A stretch of DNA of 64,000 nucleotides, taken from Claveliimonas bilis. GTDB taxonomy: Bacteria; Bacillota; Clostridia; Lachnospirales; Lachnospiraceae. The stretch is taken from assembly GCF_020892095.1 (NCBI RefSeq), contig NZ_AP024845.1:1798001-1862000 (forward strand). The letters are read 5' to 3'. This document shows, one piece after another, positions 25,962-33,606 of the stretch. Each line of letters starts with the position of its first letter. Positions within the stretch are counted from its first letter, which is position 1. Made by a program: the position numbers and the translations under genes. The notes beneath the pieces were generated by a model, which saw only the letters and a program-made list of their open reading frames with translations, was not told where the DNA came from and did no database searches.

Positions 25962-27444
25962 GAAGATCAGAAATCATATTTCAATCGTGGCAGAACAGAT
26001 CGGTGGCGGATTTGCGGCGCTGGCCGCAGTTGCGTTCGGAATCCTGATCCAGAATGCAGATGAGCTGATGGAGGTTGATTTTTCCTTTGCAGAAGCCGGA
26101 CGAGGTCTGATGATCGTAGGAGGAATCCTTCTGCTTTTTATTGCGGCGGCGGTAAAGCAAATATGGACATGGTCAAAGACATGGATCTATATAGACGGAC
26201 AGACGATCGTGATCGAGAGAAATACGGTGAATCAGAAGGTAAATACCATCGGTATAAAAAATATTTCCAATATTAATACAGAGCAGAATTTATTTGAGAT
26301 GATCATGGGAACCTGCAAAATTAAGATCGATACAAGCAGTCTGTCTACGGCGGATCAGACGGATGTGAAGATCGTTTTGAAAAAGGCGGATGCAGAGGCG
26401 TTTCGCCGTACAGTTGCGGCCCTCCTTAAGGAAGCAAAAGGGGAGGCGGCTGAAGAAGGACTTTCTGCTGTCGATGATCACGGCAGGCAAACGTTTGATG
26501 TGACAGCTTCCACTGCAGATATACTGCGGCATGGGTTCTGCTCAATTACAGTACTCTCTCTTGTAGTTGTAGTTGTGGGGGTGGGCGGACTGATAGAAGT
26601 TTTGTCACGCCTTACAGAAGAAGGAGAAGTTCTGAAGACTGCCATAAGCAGTATTGTAGGAATCCTTGCAGCATTTTCTTTTATTTTGTCTGCCATATGG
26701 GACATAGTAAAAGATTTCATCCGTTACTTTGATTTTGGCGTTAAAAGAAGAAAAGACGAACTCTATATCCGGTATGGAGTCCTGAAGAAGGTGGAATACA
26801 CCATTCCTGTTGATAAAATACAGGCATTGAAAATCCGCCAGACATTGATCGCACGGGCAATGGGAATGTGTATGGCAGAATTGATCAATGTAGGTATGGG
26901 GGATGATAAGTCGGAAAAAAACTCCTTCTTTATCCTTTATGGTAAGAAAAAAGATGTAGAAGAGAAACTAGAAAAACTGTTGCCGGAATTTGCAGGCGTG
27001 GTCGATGCAAAGGTGACAAGGCAGCCCGCGCTTGCCCTGGCCGTCAGAGCAATTCCTCTTGTCATATACGAGGCAGTATTGATATTGACAGCGATGGGAG
27101 TGGTTGCATTTCTGGAAGAATACCGGATGATCGTAGTGGCAGTTGCCGTATTTGCCGGAATTTTTGTTCCTGTTTTGGTTCTTATGGATTATCTGACAGC
27201 GGGAATTGCTGTGGATGAGCGGGTTTTGAGAACTGCCGATGGATTTTTCGGAAAGACTCTGGTTGCGGTAAGATATGACAAGATTCAATATGTGGAGCTA
27301 AAACAGAATCTTCCTGCCAGACTCTGCGGCATTCAGAAAGGATCCTTCTCCCTTCTTGCCGCAGTGAGTATGCGGGAACATGATATTCCTTATTTCCGCA
27401 TGAATCTGGAGGAAAAGATAAAAGAAAAAATTCTTGGCCGGTAA
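25948..27444 (+). CDS. Bacterial PH-domain (bPH2/YdbT-like) membrane protein
   Basis: 498 residues with three pairs of membrane helices (about 18-38/50-70, 198-222/232-256 and 365-385/390-412), each followed by a bPH2 unit; VEYTIPVDKIQALKIRQTL and VAVRYDKIQYVELKQN are typical. This matches YdbT proteins, which carry tandem bPH2 domains. Coupled to the YdbS-like gene upstream. It faces the divergent two-component system, so regulation by it is possible but unproved. Confidence 0.88.
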   Translation: MEKNKKIRNHISIVAEQIGGGFAALAAVAFGILIQNADELMEVDFSFAEAGRGLMIVGGILLLFIAAAVKQIWTWSKTWIYIDGQTIVIERNTVNQKVNTIGIKNISNINTEQNLFEMIMGTCKIKIDTSSLSTADQTDVKIVLKKADAEAFRRTVAALLKEAKGEAAEEGLSAVDDHGRQTFDVTASTADILRHGFCSITVLSLVVVVVGVGGLIEVLSRLTEEGEVLKTAISSIVGILAAFSFILSAIWDIVKDFIRYFDFGVKRRKDELYIRYGVLKKVEYTIPVDKIQALKIRQTLIARAMGMCMAELINVGMGDDKSEKNSFFILYGKKKDVEEKLEKLLPEFAGVVDAKVTRQPALALAVRAIPLVIYEAVLILTAMGVVAFLEEYRMIVVAVAVFAGIFVPVLVLMDYLTAGIAVDERVLRTADGFFGKTLVAVRYDKIQYVELKQNLPARLCGIQKGSFSLLAAVSMREHDIPYFRMNLEEKIKEKILGR

Positions 27445-27461
27445 TAGATGGTAAGTGGAAA

Positions 27462-27803
27462 TCAGAAGTTTTTCCCATTCCATCCCCAGTCCGGTGTGGG
27501 GAAATAAGATACATAGATGCGTTCACCCGGAAGTCCAAGCTCCTTCTCATAGAGGGAGCAGATCTTTTCTGTCATCTGTGAAAATGCAGCAGAATCGGCA
27601 TGACCGCACAATTTTACTTCGATGTAGGCGGCGGCTGTCCAGTTTTTGCGGAAATAGATGTCAGCTTTTTCTTCAAATCCGGTCATCAGCCAGTTTTCGG
27701 ATTTTCCAAGACAGTCCTTTGCAATCTGTGCGAGGCCGTCAGAGAGAGTTTCCTTTTTGGAAACATCCAGTGGTAAAGTTGTTTTCGTATTTATAAATGG
27801 CAT
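27462..27803 (-). CDS. MIF/phenylpyruvate tautomerase-family protein
   Basis: 113 residues of the macrophage migration inhibitory factor fold. The catalytic Pro follows the initiator Met (MPFINTKTTLPLD), and the second half has KNWTAAAYIEVKLCGHAD and the GLPGERIYVSYFPTPDWGWNG end typical of this family. MIF homologues tautomerise keto-enol substrates and exist in several gut Firmicutes; an extracellular role is not shown by sequence (no signal peptide). Single gene, AAGGAGG before the ATG. Confidence 0.88.
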   Translation of the reverse strand: MPFINTKTTLPLDVSKKETLSDGLAQIAKDCLGKSENWLMTGFEEKADIYFRKNWTAAAYIEVKLCGHADSAAFSQMTEKICSLYEKELGLPGERIYVSYFPTPDWGWNGKNF

Positions 27804-27850
27804 ATGGGTTCCTCCTTGTCTGAAAAAATAAAGATGATCCGGGCAGTTTG

Positions 27851-28141
27851 TTACGGGCAGAAAGTATGCTCCGTCAATTCTGACAGAACTTTCAGTTTAT
27901 TATTTATCATGGCTCTCATACAGTTCGGTACATGTTCCTGGTGCGCTCTGTGGATTGCCACGCATTCTTTACAGTTTCCATGATATTTACAGGCTTTTTG
28001 ACAGGGACAGTGATCCTTGTCCTTATATTCTTCGCGAAACTTAGCGGCAAATTCTTCCTGGAGCCGAAGTCCTTCTTTACGGTTGCCCTTGTGAAATTCT
28101 TCCATTGCAGCCAGTTCTTTTGGATTTTTTTCAATGATCAT
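27851..28141 (-). CDS. Small cysteine-rich protein of unknown function
   Basis: 96 residues. The first half is a charged helical stretch, the second half has a cysteine/histidine cluster: CPCQKACKYHGNCKECVAIH, then HRAHQEHVPNC. The spacing suggests a zinc-binding or Fe-S module. AGGAGG precedes the ATG. Similar short proteins occur in Lachnospiraceae, but I know no function. It lies between the MIF homologue and another small minus-strand gene. Confidence 0.7.
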   Translation of the reverse strand: MIIEKNPKELAAMEEFHKGNRKEGLRLQEEFAAKFREEYKDKDHCPCQKACKYHGNCKECVAIHRAHQEHVPNCMRAMINNKLKVLSELTEHTFCP

Positions 28142-28252
28142 TTTGTACCTCCTGAAAACTTCTTTCTACGAAAGGGAATACAACAATAGCATTCTCTGCC
28201 TCGCATACATGCCGGTACTCCCTGACCATGATAACATCCGGAAGGGTGTAAA

Positions 28253-28297
28253 AGCAAGAGACAGACTCCCGGATTTTCCGGAAGTCTGTCTCTTGCT
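28253..28297 (-). terminator. Terminator of the 104-residue protein gene
   Basis: AGCAAGAGACAGACT (28253-28267) pairs with AGTCTGTCTCTTGCT (28283-28297), a perfect 15-bp stem with a 15-nt loop; TTTT follows on the minus strand. It lies just after the stop codon of the small gene at 28319. Confidence 0.85.
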
Positions 28298-28318
28298 CTT
28301 TAAAAAGGAGGGGCTGTA

Positions 28319-28633
28319 TTAAGCTGCCGGAGCAGGTTCCTCTTTATCATCATGAGGTTTTTCACAGTCGGCCAAAATCGGTTTTATGAAATCTAATTTT
28401 GACTTTAAGATTGTCTCAAGAGTAGTGATTTTATCGACCATATCTTCAACGGATTTGTTAATGGCGATCAGATCTTTTAAATCGCAGCTGATGGAAACGG
28501 CTTTCTGAAGTTTTTCTCCCTCCGCATTCAGAATGTGGGAAATAGCAGTTTCTTCCAGCGCAATGGACTGGATAAGAGAAGAGGCGGCACAGCATTTGTC
28601 GATGTGCTCGCATTCAATTTTTGGCATACTCAT
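28319..28633 (-). CDS. Small protein with spore-coat-like ALEExxxSHILNAEGEK motif
   Basis: 104 residues without membrane segment. IALEETAISHILNAEGEKLQ resembles the helical module found in many clostridial spore-surface and collagen-like proteins. Cysteines sit at CEHIDKCCAA and in the acidic tail (DCEKPHDDKEEPAPAA). AAGGAGAA precedes the ATG. The spore link is family inference only; no sporulation genes are nearby. Confidence 0.6.
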   Translation of the reverse strand: MSMPKIECEHIDKCCAASSLIQSIALEETAISHILNAEGEKLQKAVSISCDLKDLIAINKSVEDMVDKITTLETILKSKLDFIKPILADCEKPHDDKEEPAPAA

Positions 28634-28807
28634 AATGAAGTTCTCCTTTATATTTATAAGTCCCTATATTGTATGCAAAGAGGAAACCGTTGGTGAATAG
28701 CTGTTCATTTGGGAAAAATTAAGGAATATAATCATAGAATTTTATGAAGTGATCGGATATAATGAAATCACAGAAGTAATCAACTTTTTACGAAAGGAGT
28801 TGTTATT

Positions 28808-28969
28808 ATGACATCGGCAGAAGTGTTGGCTTATGAAAAAGAACTGGAAGAAAATCAGAAGATTGTCCGCCAGATGGTTTTAGATAGCTTGGAAGATGCG
28901 AGAGCGGGAAAGGGAAGGGACTTTAACGAAGTCTTTGATGAATTGGAGAAAAAATATCAGAATGTATAA
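28808..28969 (+). CDS. Antitoxin of a type II toxin-antitoxin pair (intact)
   Basis: 53 residues, mostly helical: LAYEKELEENQKIVRQMVLD then RDFNEVFDELEKKY, the typical tail of small RelB/ParD-like antitoxins that precede ParE/RelE toxins in Lachnospiraceae. AAAGGAG lies 9 nt before the ATG. The end overlaps the toxin start by 8 nt. A GTGAT/ATCAC repeat around a TATAAT at about 28750-28775 could be its own operator. The paired toxin is broken. Confidence 0.7.
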   Translation: MTSAEVLAYEKELEENQKIVRQMVLDSLEDARAGKGRDFNEVFDELEKKYQNV

Positions 28970-29172
28970 ATATCGTGTTGTTATTGAACCGCTGGCAGAG
29001 GATGATATTGTCAGAAATACAGAGTATGTTGCGTACGAGAAAAAATCGCCCGGAGCAGCCGGCAGTTTATTTAAAAGGACTTCGTAAAGAAATAGCGAGT
29101 TTGGCGATTAATCTACAAAGGCATATGCTTGTAGATAGCAAGGCATTATTATTACGTATAGTGAAAGAGTAG
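28962..29172 (+). pseudogene. Broken RelE/ParE toxin
   Basis: The start is a good ParE/RelE N-terminus (MYKYRVVIEPLAEDDIVRNT). The frame then shifts near 29048-29055: the original frame ends at 29087, while the neighbouring frame continues as VYLKGLRKEIASLAINLQRH, a typical toxin helix. It jumps straight to HMLVDSKALLLRIVKE, which looks like the very C-terminus, so the central beta strands are missing. One frameshift plus one internal deletion; surely inactive. Confidence 0.7.
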
Positions 29173-29174
29173 AC

Positions 29175-29206
29175 AGCCGGCAACTTCGTGGAGTTGCTGG
29201 CTTTTG
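29175..29206 (+). terminator. Terminator of the toxin-antitoxin remnant
   Basis: AGCCGGCAACT (29175-29185) pairs with AGTTGCTGGCT (29192-29202; one G-U pair), then TTTT. The following sequence to the tRNA is AT-rich with a direct repeat GGTAATCAAA and no gene. Confidence 0.8.
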
Positions 29207-29290
29207 TTATTTTTGGTTTAATAGGAAATTTTTTTCTATTAAAAGGTAATCAAAGGTAATCAAATCTTACCGGCGTAAAAATAATAAAAA

Positions 29291-29330
29291 AAGAACAGAA
29301 ACCCTTGAAAAATAAAGGATTTCCGCTCTT
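29291..29330 (-). terminator. Terminator of the tRNA-Leu gene
   Basis: On the minus strand AAGAGCGGAAATCCTT pairs with AAGGGTTTCTGTTCTT around a short A/T loop (two non-canonical positions) and is followed by a T-run. It lies just downstream of the tRNA. Confidence 0.65.
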
Positions 29331-29339
29331 CTAAATCCA

Positions 29340-29422
29340 TGCGGAGAAAGGGACTTGAACCCTCACAGGATTGCTCCCACTAGAACCTGAATCTAGCGCG
29401 TCTGCCATTCCGCCATCTCCGC
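29340..29422 (-). tRNA. tRNA-Leu (anticodon CAG)
   Basis: 83 nt on the minus strand. Acceptor arms GCGGAGA/TCTCCGC with discriminator A, the anticodon stem CTAGA/TCTAG with loop TTCAGGT (anticodon CAG), a class II variable arm (GTGGGAGCAATCCTGT) and the T-arm GAGGGTTCAAGTCCC... are all recognisable. CCA is not encoded. The flanks are a decayed toxin-antitoxin locus on one side and the sdaAB promoter on the other. Confidence 0.95.
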
Positions 29423-29516
29423 TCGACAAGAAGTATCATATCACATAACGAAGAGATTTGCAAATGTTTTTTTGAAAAAATTAAAAAATATTTATGAGGT
29501 TTCTAAAGTCGCTATA

Positions 29517-29525
29517 TGGTATAAT
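29517..29525 (+). promoter_or_regulatory. Extended -10 promoter of sdaAB
   Basis: TGGTATAAT is a perfect extended -10. There is no good -35 at the right distance (AGGTTT at 29497-29502). Transcription would start near 29532 and give an approximately 148-nt leader. Confidence 0.6.
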
Positions 29526-29531
29526 AAATTT

Positions 29532-29679
29532 AACTTAGCTTATGAGACATAAAAGCAACTACAGACGGAGGAAGCACGGGCCTCCCATCTGTCATGCCGG
29601 TCGGAGGATGGCAGATTCCCGTGACGTGGCCCGGTGGGGCGGGCAGTAAATACTGTAGAGTAGAAAGGAAAGGTAAAAA
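29532..29679 (+). promoter_or_regulatory. Structured 5' leader of sdaAB with two exclusive folds (candidate cis-regulatory RNA)
   Basis: GC-rich leader in an AT-rich setting. Fold 1: ACAGA (29561-29565) with TCTGT (29588-29592), and GGAGG (29567-29571) with CCTCC (29581-29585). Fold 2: CACGGG (29575-29580) with CCCGTG (29618-29623), enclosing ATCTGTCAT (29587-29595) with ATGGCAGAT (29608-29616). The TCTGT segment is used in both folds. A second GGAGG (29603-29607) in the fold 2 loop can also pair with CCTCC. No T-run is present, so control would be at translation or by RNA stability. I match it to no known riboswitch class. Confidence 0.5.
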
Positions 29680-30357
29680 ATGGCAAGTATTTTCGACATT
29701 CTTGGTCCGGTAATGGTAGGACCATCCAGCTCCCATACTGCGGGGGCAGTCAGAATTGGGCTGATAGGAAGACAGCTTCTTGGGAAACAGCCGAAAAAGG
29801 CATTGATCTATCTGCACGGTTCTTTTGCAGCGACGGGAGAGGGACATGGTACAGACCGAGCCATTGTAGCAGGACTCTTGGGGATGAAGCCTGACGATAT
29901 GCGCATTCCAAATAGTTTTGAAATTGCGAAAGAATGGGGGATGGATTTTACCATTCAGAAAAAGGAGATCAGGGGAGCTCATCCAAACACAGTTCAGATG
30001 ACTTTGGAAGCAGATGGAGTAGACAGTCTGAAGATACAGGCATGTTCCATTGGCGGCGGAAGAATTAAAGTCAGCAAGCTGGATGACATTGAGGTGAATT
30101 TTAACGCGGAGAGTAATACTCTGATCGTACATAATGTAGATCAGCCGGGACATGTGGCTCAGGTGGCGAATATCCTGAGTCAGAAGGAGATCAACATTGC
30201 AACCATGCAGCTCTTCAGAGATAAGAGGGGCGGCTATGCCGTTATGGTGATCGAGACGGATCAGATTATTCCGGATCAGGCAATTTCCTGGCTGGAAAAT
30301 CTGGAAGGCATTATTAAAGTAACATTTCTGAATGTGAGCGGAACAGCAGAGGAATAG
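29680..30357 (+). CDS. sdaAB: L-serine dehydratase, beta subunit
   Basis: 225 residues: the N-terminal serine dehydratase beta domain (FDILGPVMVGPSSSHTAGAVRIG) and a C-terminal ACT domain (from about residue 148: DQPGHVAQVANILSQKEINIA). With the alpha subunit it forms the [4Fe-4S] enzyme that deaminates serine to pyruvate and ammonia. AAAGGAAAGG precedes the ATG; the gene for the alpha subunit follows after 16 nt. Confidence 0.96.
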   Translation: MASIFDILGPVMVGPSSSHTAGAVRIGLIGRQLLGKQPKKALIYLHGSFAATGEGHGTDRAIVAGLLGMKPDDMRIPNSFEIAKEWGMDFTIQKKEIRGAHPNTVQMTLEADGVDSLKIQACSIGGGRIKVSKLDDIEVNFNAESNTLIVHNVDQPGHVAQVANILSQKEINIATMQLFRDKRGGYAVMVIETDQIIPDQAISWLENLEGIIKVTFLNVSGTAEE

Positions 30358-30373
30358 GAGGGCCAGAAAGAAT

Positions 30374-31249
30374 ATGTCATATCAGTCAATAGATGAAATA
30401 AGAAAAAGATGTGAAGCGGAAGGAATCGAGTTCTGGAAGGCCGTACAATTGGAAGACTGCAATGAGAGAGGGGCTTCGACGGAAGATTCCTGGGATGAGA
30501 TGACACGCATGTGGCGCATTATGTGTGAAAACGTGGACGCTTATGAGCCGGATCTTGTATCCAGAAGCGGCCTGGTTGGAAAAGAAGGCGGCCAGATGGA
30601 GGAATATCAGAAAAAGGGAGATACTCTTTGCGGAGATTTTATTGCGAAAGTCATGACAGTAGCCTTGAAAATGGGATGCAACAATGCATGTATGAAGAGA
30701 ATCATTGCGGCGCCCACAGCCGGGGCGTGCGGTGTTCTTCCGGCGGTTCTGATCCCTTATTTCAAAGAAAATGAAGTGCCAGAGGAAACGATGGTGGAGG
30801 CAATGTATGTAGCGGCCGGCGTAGGTCAGGTCATTGCAAACCGTGCATTTCTGGCAGGTGCAGCAGGAGGATGTCAGGCGGAGATCGGATCCGGTTCTGC
30901 CATGGCGGCAGCAGCCATATGTCATGTAAAGGGAGCCGATATTATGCAGATGGAACATGCAGCAGCAATGGCGCTGAAAAATCTGATGGGACTTGTCTGT
31001 GACCCGGTGGCCGGGCTGGTCGAGGTTCCCTGTGTGAAGAGAAATGTAGGCGGAGCTGTAAACGCGCTGACAGCAGCGGACATGGCTCTGGCTGGAATTG
31101 AAAGCCAGATTCCGGTAGATCAGGTAATCGATGCCATGAGGGAAGTTGGAGAAAAGATGGATGTCACTTTGCGCGAGACAGGCGCAGGAGGAGTGGCTGC
31201 CAGCCTGAAGGGCATGGAAGTTGCGGAGAAGATGACAGCGGAAATATAA
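30374..31249 (+). CDS. sdaAA: L-serine dehydratase, alpha subunit
   Basis: 291-residue catalytic, iron-sulfur subunit. Cysteines expected to bind the cluster are in GCNNACMKRIIAAPTAGACG, CDPVAGLVEVPCVKRN and the helix around GAAGGCQAEIGSGSAMAAAA. Split alpha/beta arrangement is usual in Firmicutes. AGGAGGGCC lies before the ATG. Followed by a GC hairpin at 31275-31300. Confidence 0.96.
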   Translation: MSYQSIDEIRKRCEAEGIEFWKAVQLEDCNERGASTEDSWDEMTRMWRIMCENVDAYEPDLVSRSGLVGKEGGQMEEYQKKGDTLCGDFIAKVMTVALKMGCNNACMKRIIAAPTAGACGVLPAVLIPYFKENEVPEETMVEAMYVAAGVGQVIANRAFLAGAAGGCQAEIGSGSAMAAAAICHVKGADIMQMEHAAAMALKNLMGLVCDPVAGLVEVPCVKRNVGGAVNALTAADMALAGIESQIPVDQVIDAMREVGEKMDVTLRETGAGGVAASLKGMEVAEKMTAEI

Positions 31250-31274
31250 TTTCATTATTGTATGTAAAAGAGAA

Positions 31275-31306
31275 GAAGCGCTGGCGGCTGTCAGCGCTTC
31301 CTGTAT
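31275..31306 (+). terminator. Hairpin after sdaAA
   Basis: GAAGCGCTG (31275-31283) pairs with CAGCGCTTC (31292-31300) around an 8-nt loop. Only a weak T-tract follows (CTGTATGCTT), so termination efficiency is uncertain. Confidence 0.6.
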
Positions 31307-31379
31307 GCTTGCGGACATGTTTGTTTTACTGATATCTTGATCTTGGGTTATTGAAAGACCGTCAGAAATGAGGTGTGTG

Positions 31380-32108
31380 ATGAAAAATATATATGATGAT
31401 GAAGGGTTTTTCCAGGCTTACGCACAGATGGAGAGAAGTAAAAAAGGACTGCAGGGAGCCGGAGAGTGGCATCAGTTTTGCAGATTTTTTCCGGAAATGA
31501 AAGGGAAAAAAGTTCTGGATCTCGGATGCGGGTATGGATGGCATTGTGCCTATGCAGTTCGGAAAGGCGCGGCAGAAGTAAGGGGGATAGATTCCAGCCG
31601 GCGGATGATCGAGGAAGCGCAGAAGAGGAACAGCGACAACAGGATACAGTATCAGGTATGCGGGGCAGAAGACTATTCTTATCCGGCAAATGAATACGAT
31701 ATCGTTTTGTCGAATCTTGTCCTGCACTATATTCAGGATTTAAATGGGATTTATCAGAAGGTATACCATACGCTGAAACCAGGGGGCAAATTTCTCTTTA
31801 ATATAGAACATCCGGTATTTACCGGAAGTGTAGGTCAGGAATGGATCCGAGATGACAAGGGGAATGTATTGTATTGGCCGGTGGATGACTATTTTTATCC
31901 GGGAGAGAGAAAAACGAATTTTCTGGGAAAGGATGTCATCAAACAGCATCATACATTGACACAGATCCTGGGAGGTCTCCTTGAGAATGGTTTTGTGATC
32001 GAGGCGTTGGAGGAAGCCATGCCGGATCCGGCAATGATAGATATCCCGGGGATGAAAGATGAAATGAGGAGGCCGATGATGCTTTTAGTCGGTGCAGCCA
32101 AATTATAA
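31380..32108 (+). CDS. Class I SAM-dependent methyltransferase
   Basis: 242 residues with the SAM motif VLDLGCGYGWHC (residues about 46-57), VRGIDSSRRM as the acidic loop and DIVLSNLVLHYIQDL as post II motif. UbiE/Methyltransf_11-like. Substrate unknown. The ATG at 31380 follows GAGGTG; an ATG at 31368 is also in frame. Monocistronic by position, before the fatty-acid cluster. Confidence 0.88.
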   Translation: MKNIYDDEGFFQAYAQMERSKKGLQGAGEWHQFCRFFPEMKGKKVLDLGCGYGWHCAYAVRKGAAEVRGIDSSRRMIEEAQKRNSDNRIQYQVCGAEDYSYPANEYDIVLSNLVLHYIQDLNGIYQKVYHTLKPGGKFLFNIEHPVFTGSVGQEWIRDDKGNVLYWPVDDYFYPGERKTNFLGKDVIKQHHTLTQILGGLLENGFVIEALEEAMPDPAMIDIPGMKDEMRRPMMLLVGAAKL

Positions 32109-32141
32109 AAGAAAGAGATGGGACAAAATTAATTCAGGTAC

Positions 32142-32171
32142 TTGACAAGAGAGTATATGCTGCTATATACT
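32142..32171 (+). promoter_or_regulatory. Promoter of the fatty-acid synthesis operon
   Basis: TTGACA (32142-32147), 18-nt spacer, TATACT (32166-32171). The -10 directly abuts the TTTGA-N3-TCAAA dyad, so a repressor bound there would cover the start site. Confidence 0.75.
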
Positions 32172-32183
32172 TTGAAAGTCAAA
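32171..32183 (+). promoter_or_regulatory. FabT-type operator
   Basis: TTTGAAAGTCAAA is a 13-bp dyad (TTTGA-N3-TCAAA) with the same half-sites and spacing as the FabT operator described in streptococci. It overlaps the -10 end and the +1 region of the fabH promoter. The FabT-like MarR gene is the twelfth gene of this cluster, so autorepression fits. Confidence 0.7.
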
Positions 32184-32242
32184 ATATTCATAATTAAAAA
32201 TATTTGAGTAACAGAAGAATTGAGGAAACGAGGAAACAAAAA

Positions 32243-33208
32243 ATGACTGGAGTAATATGCGGCACAGGGTCATATATACCTGTACATACAATGGATAATA
32301 ACGATATTGCACAGCTCGTTGAGACAAATGATGAATGGATCCGCGAGAGGACAGGAGTCGTGAAGCGCCATATCATCCAGGAAGAAACAACCGTTTCCAT
32401 GGCAGCCGACGCTGCGAGAAAAGCGTTGGAAAATGGAAATGTTTCTGCCGAAGAAGTGGATCTGATACTGGTGTCTACTATTTCTTCCAATGTAATCCTG
32501 CCATGCGCGGCCTGCGAGGTACAAAAAGCGATCGGCGCGGTAAATGCGACCTGCTTTGATCTAAGTGCGGCATGTACCGGGTTTGTTTTTGCCTACAATA
32601 CTGCTGTTGCCTATCTGGCCAGCGGCATGTACCGAACCGTATTGATCATTGGAAGTGAAAGTTTATCCAATCTTACAAACTGGAAGGACCGAGGAACCTG
32701 TATCCTGTTTGGAGACGGTGCGGGAGCTGCAGTTGTAAAGGCGGCAGAGGGAAAGCTTTACAGAGCGGTCACTCATTCCGATGGTTTTAAGGGAGAGGCG
32801 CTGACCTGTACCAGCAGACATAACAGAAACTGGGAAGAGATTCCGCTGGAAGAGACTTATATGCAGATGGACGGACAGGCTGTATTTAAGTTTGCCGTCA
32901 AAAGAGTGCCGGAAGCTGTCAAAGAGGTTTTGGAAAAAAATAATATGACAGCAGAAGAGATTGATTATTTTATCCTTCACCAGGCAAATAAAAGGATCGT
33001 GGAAGCGGTAGCCAAAAGACTGGATGTGTCCATTGACAAATTTCCTATGAATCTTCAGGAATATGGAAATACTTCTTCCGCCAGCATTCCGATCCTTCTG
33101 GATGAAATGAGCCGGGGCGGAAGACTGAAGAAAGGTCAGAAGATCATCCTGGCAGGATTCGGAGCGGGACTTTCCTGGGGGGCAACTATCCTGGAATGGA
33201 ATAAATAA
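32243..33208 (+). CDS. fabH: Beta-ketoacyl-ACP synthase III
   Basis: 321-residue FabH, which condenses acetyl-CoA (or branched primers) with malonyl-ACP to start fatty-acid synthesis. Catalytic triad regions: Cys in DLSAACTGFVFA, His in DYFILHQANKRIV, Asn in EYGNTSSASIP. The ATG at 32243 has GAGGAAA before it; the longer frame from 32204 lacks a signal. First gene of the fab operon. Confidence 0.96.
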   Translation: MTGVICGTGSYIPVHTMDNNDIAQLVETNDEWIRERTGVVKRHIIQEETTVSMAADAARKALENGNVSAEEVDLILVSTISSNVILPCAACEVQKAIGAVNATCFDLSAACTGFVFAYNTAVAYLASGMYRTVLIIGSESLSNLTNWKDRGTCILFGDGAGAAVVKAAEGKLYRAVTHSDGFKGEALTCTSRHNRNWEEIPLEETYMQMDGQAVFKFAVKRVPEAVKEVLEKNNMTAEEIDYFILHQANKRIVEAVAKRLDVSIDKFPMNLQEYGNTSSASIPILLDEMSRGGRLKKGQKIILAGFGAGLSWGATILEWNK

Positions 33209-33291
33209 CAGAATGAAGCAAGAGAACACCACTGTTTTACAGCAGTGATGTAATAAAAGAAATGAAAGAGTAGAAGAAAAGGAGAACAAAA

Positions 33292-33516
33292 ATGTTAGAA
33301 AAAATTAAAGAAATGATCGCTGACTCATTGGGAGTGGACGCTGGAACAATTACAGAGGAATCATCCTTCAAAGATGATCTGGGAGCAGATTCTCTGGACC
33401 TGTTTGAACTGGTTATGGCTCTGGAAGAAGAGTATGATGTAGAGATTCCGACAGAAGATCTGGAAAACATTGCAACAGTAGGCGACGTTGTAAAATATAT
33501 CGAATCCCATCAATAA
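33292..33516 (+). CDS. acpP: Acyl carrier protein
   Basis: 74-residue acidic ACP. The phosphopantetheine serine is in [26 protein letters not shown] precedes the ATG. A small CACTG/CAGTG hairpin lies in the 83-nt gap after fabH. Confidence 0.97.
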   Translation: MLEKIKEMIADSLGVDAGTITEESSFKDDLGADSLDLFELVMALEEEYDVEIPTEDLENIATVGDVVKYIESHQ

Positions 33517-33606
33517 GAATCAGCGCCCGTAAAGGTGCAGTTGATTTCGAGTAAAAAAACAAAAAGAGAAATAAAAACAGAGAAAGAAGAAAAAGAGGTT
33601 GTCAAT

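Noticed and set aside
29250-29275. Direct repeat AAGGTAATCA x2 near the tRNA, considered as an att site
   Set aside because: Only about 10 nt, no integrase in the window and no second copy at a distance; likely chance or toxin-antitoxin debris.
33209-33291. CACTG/CAGTG hairpin between fabH and acpP as a regulatory element
   Set aside because: Only 5 bp and no T-run; too weak to support.
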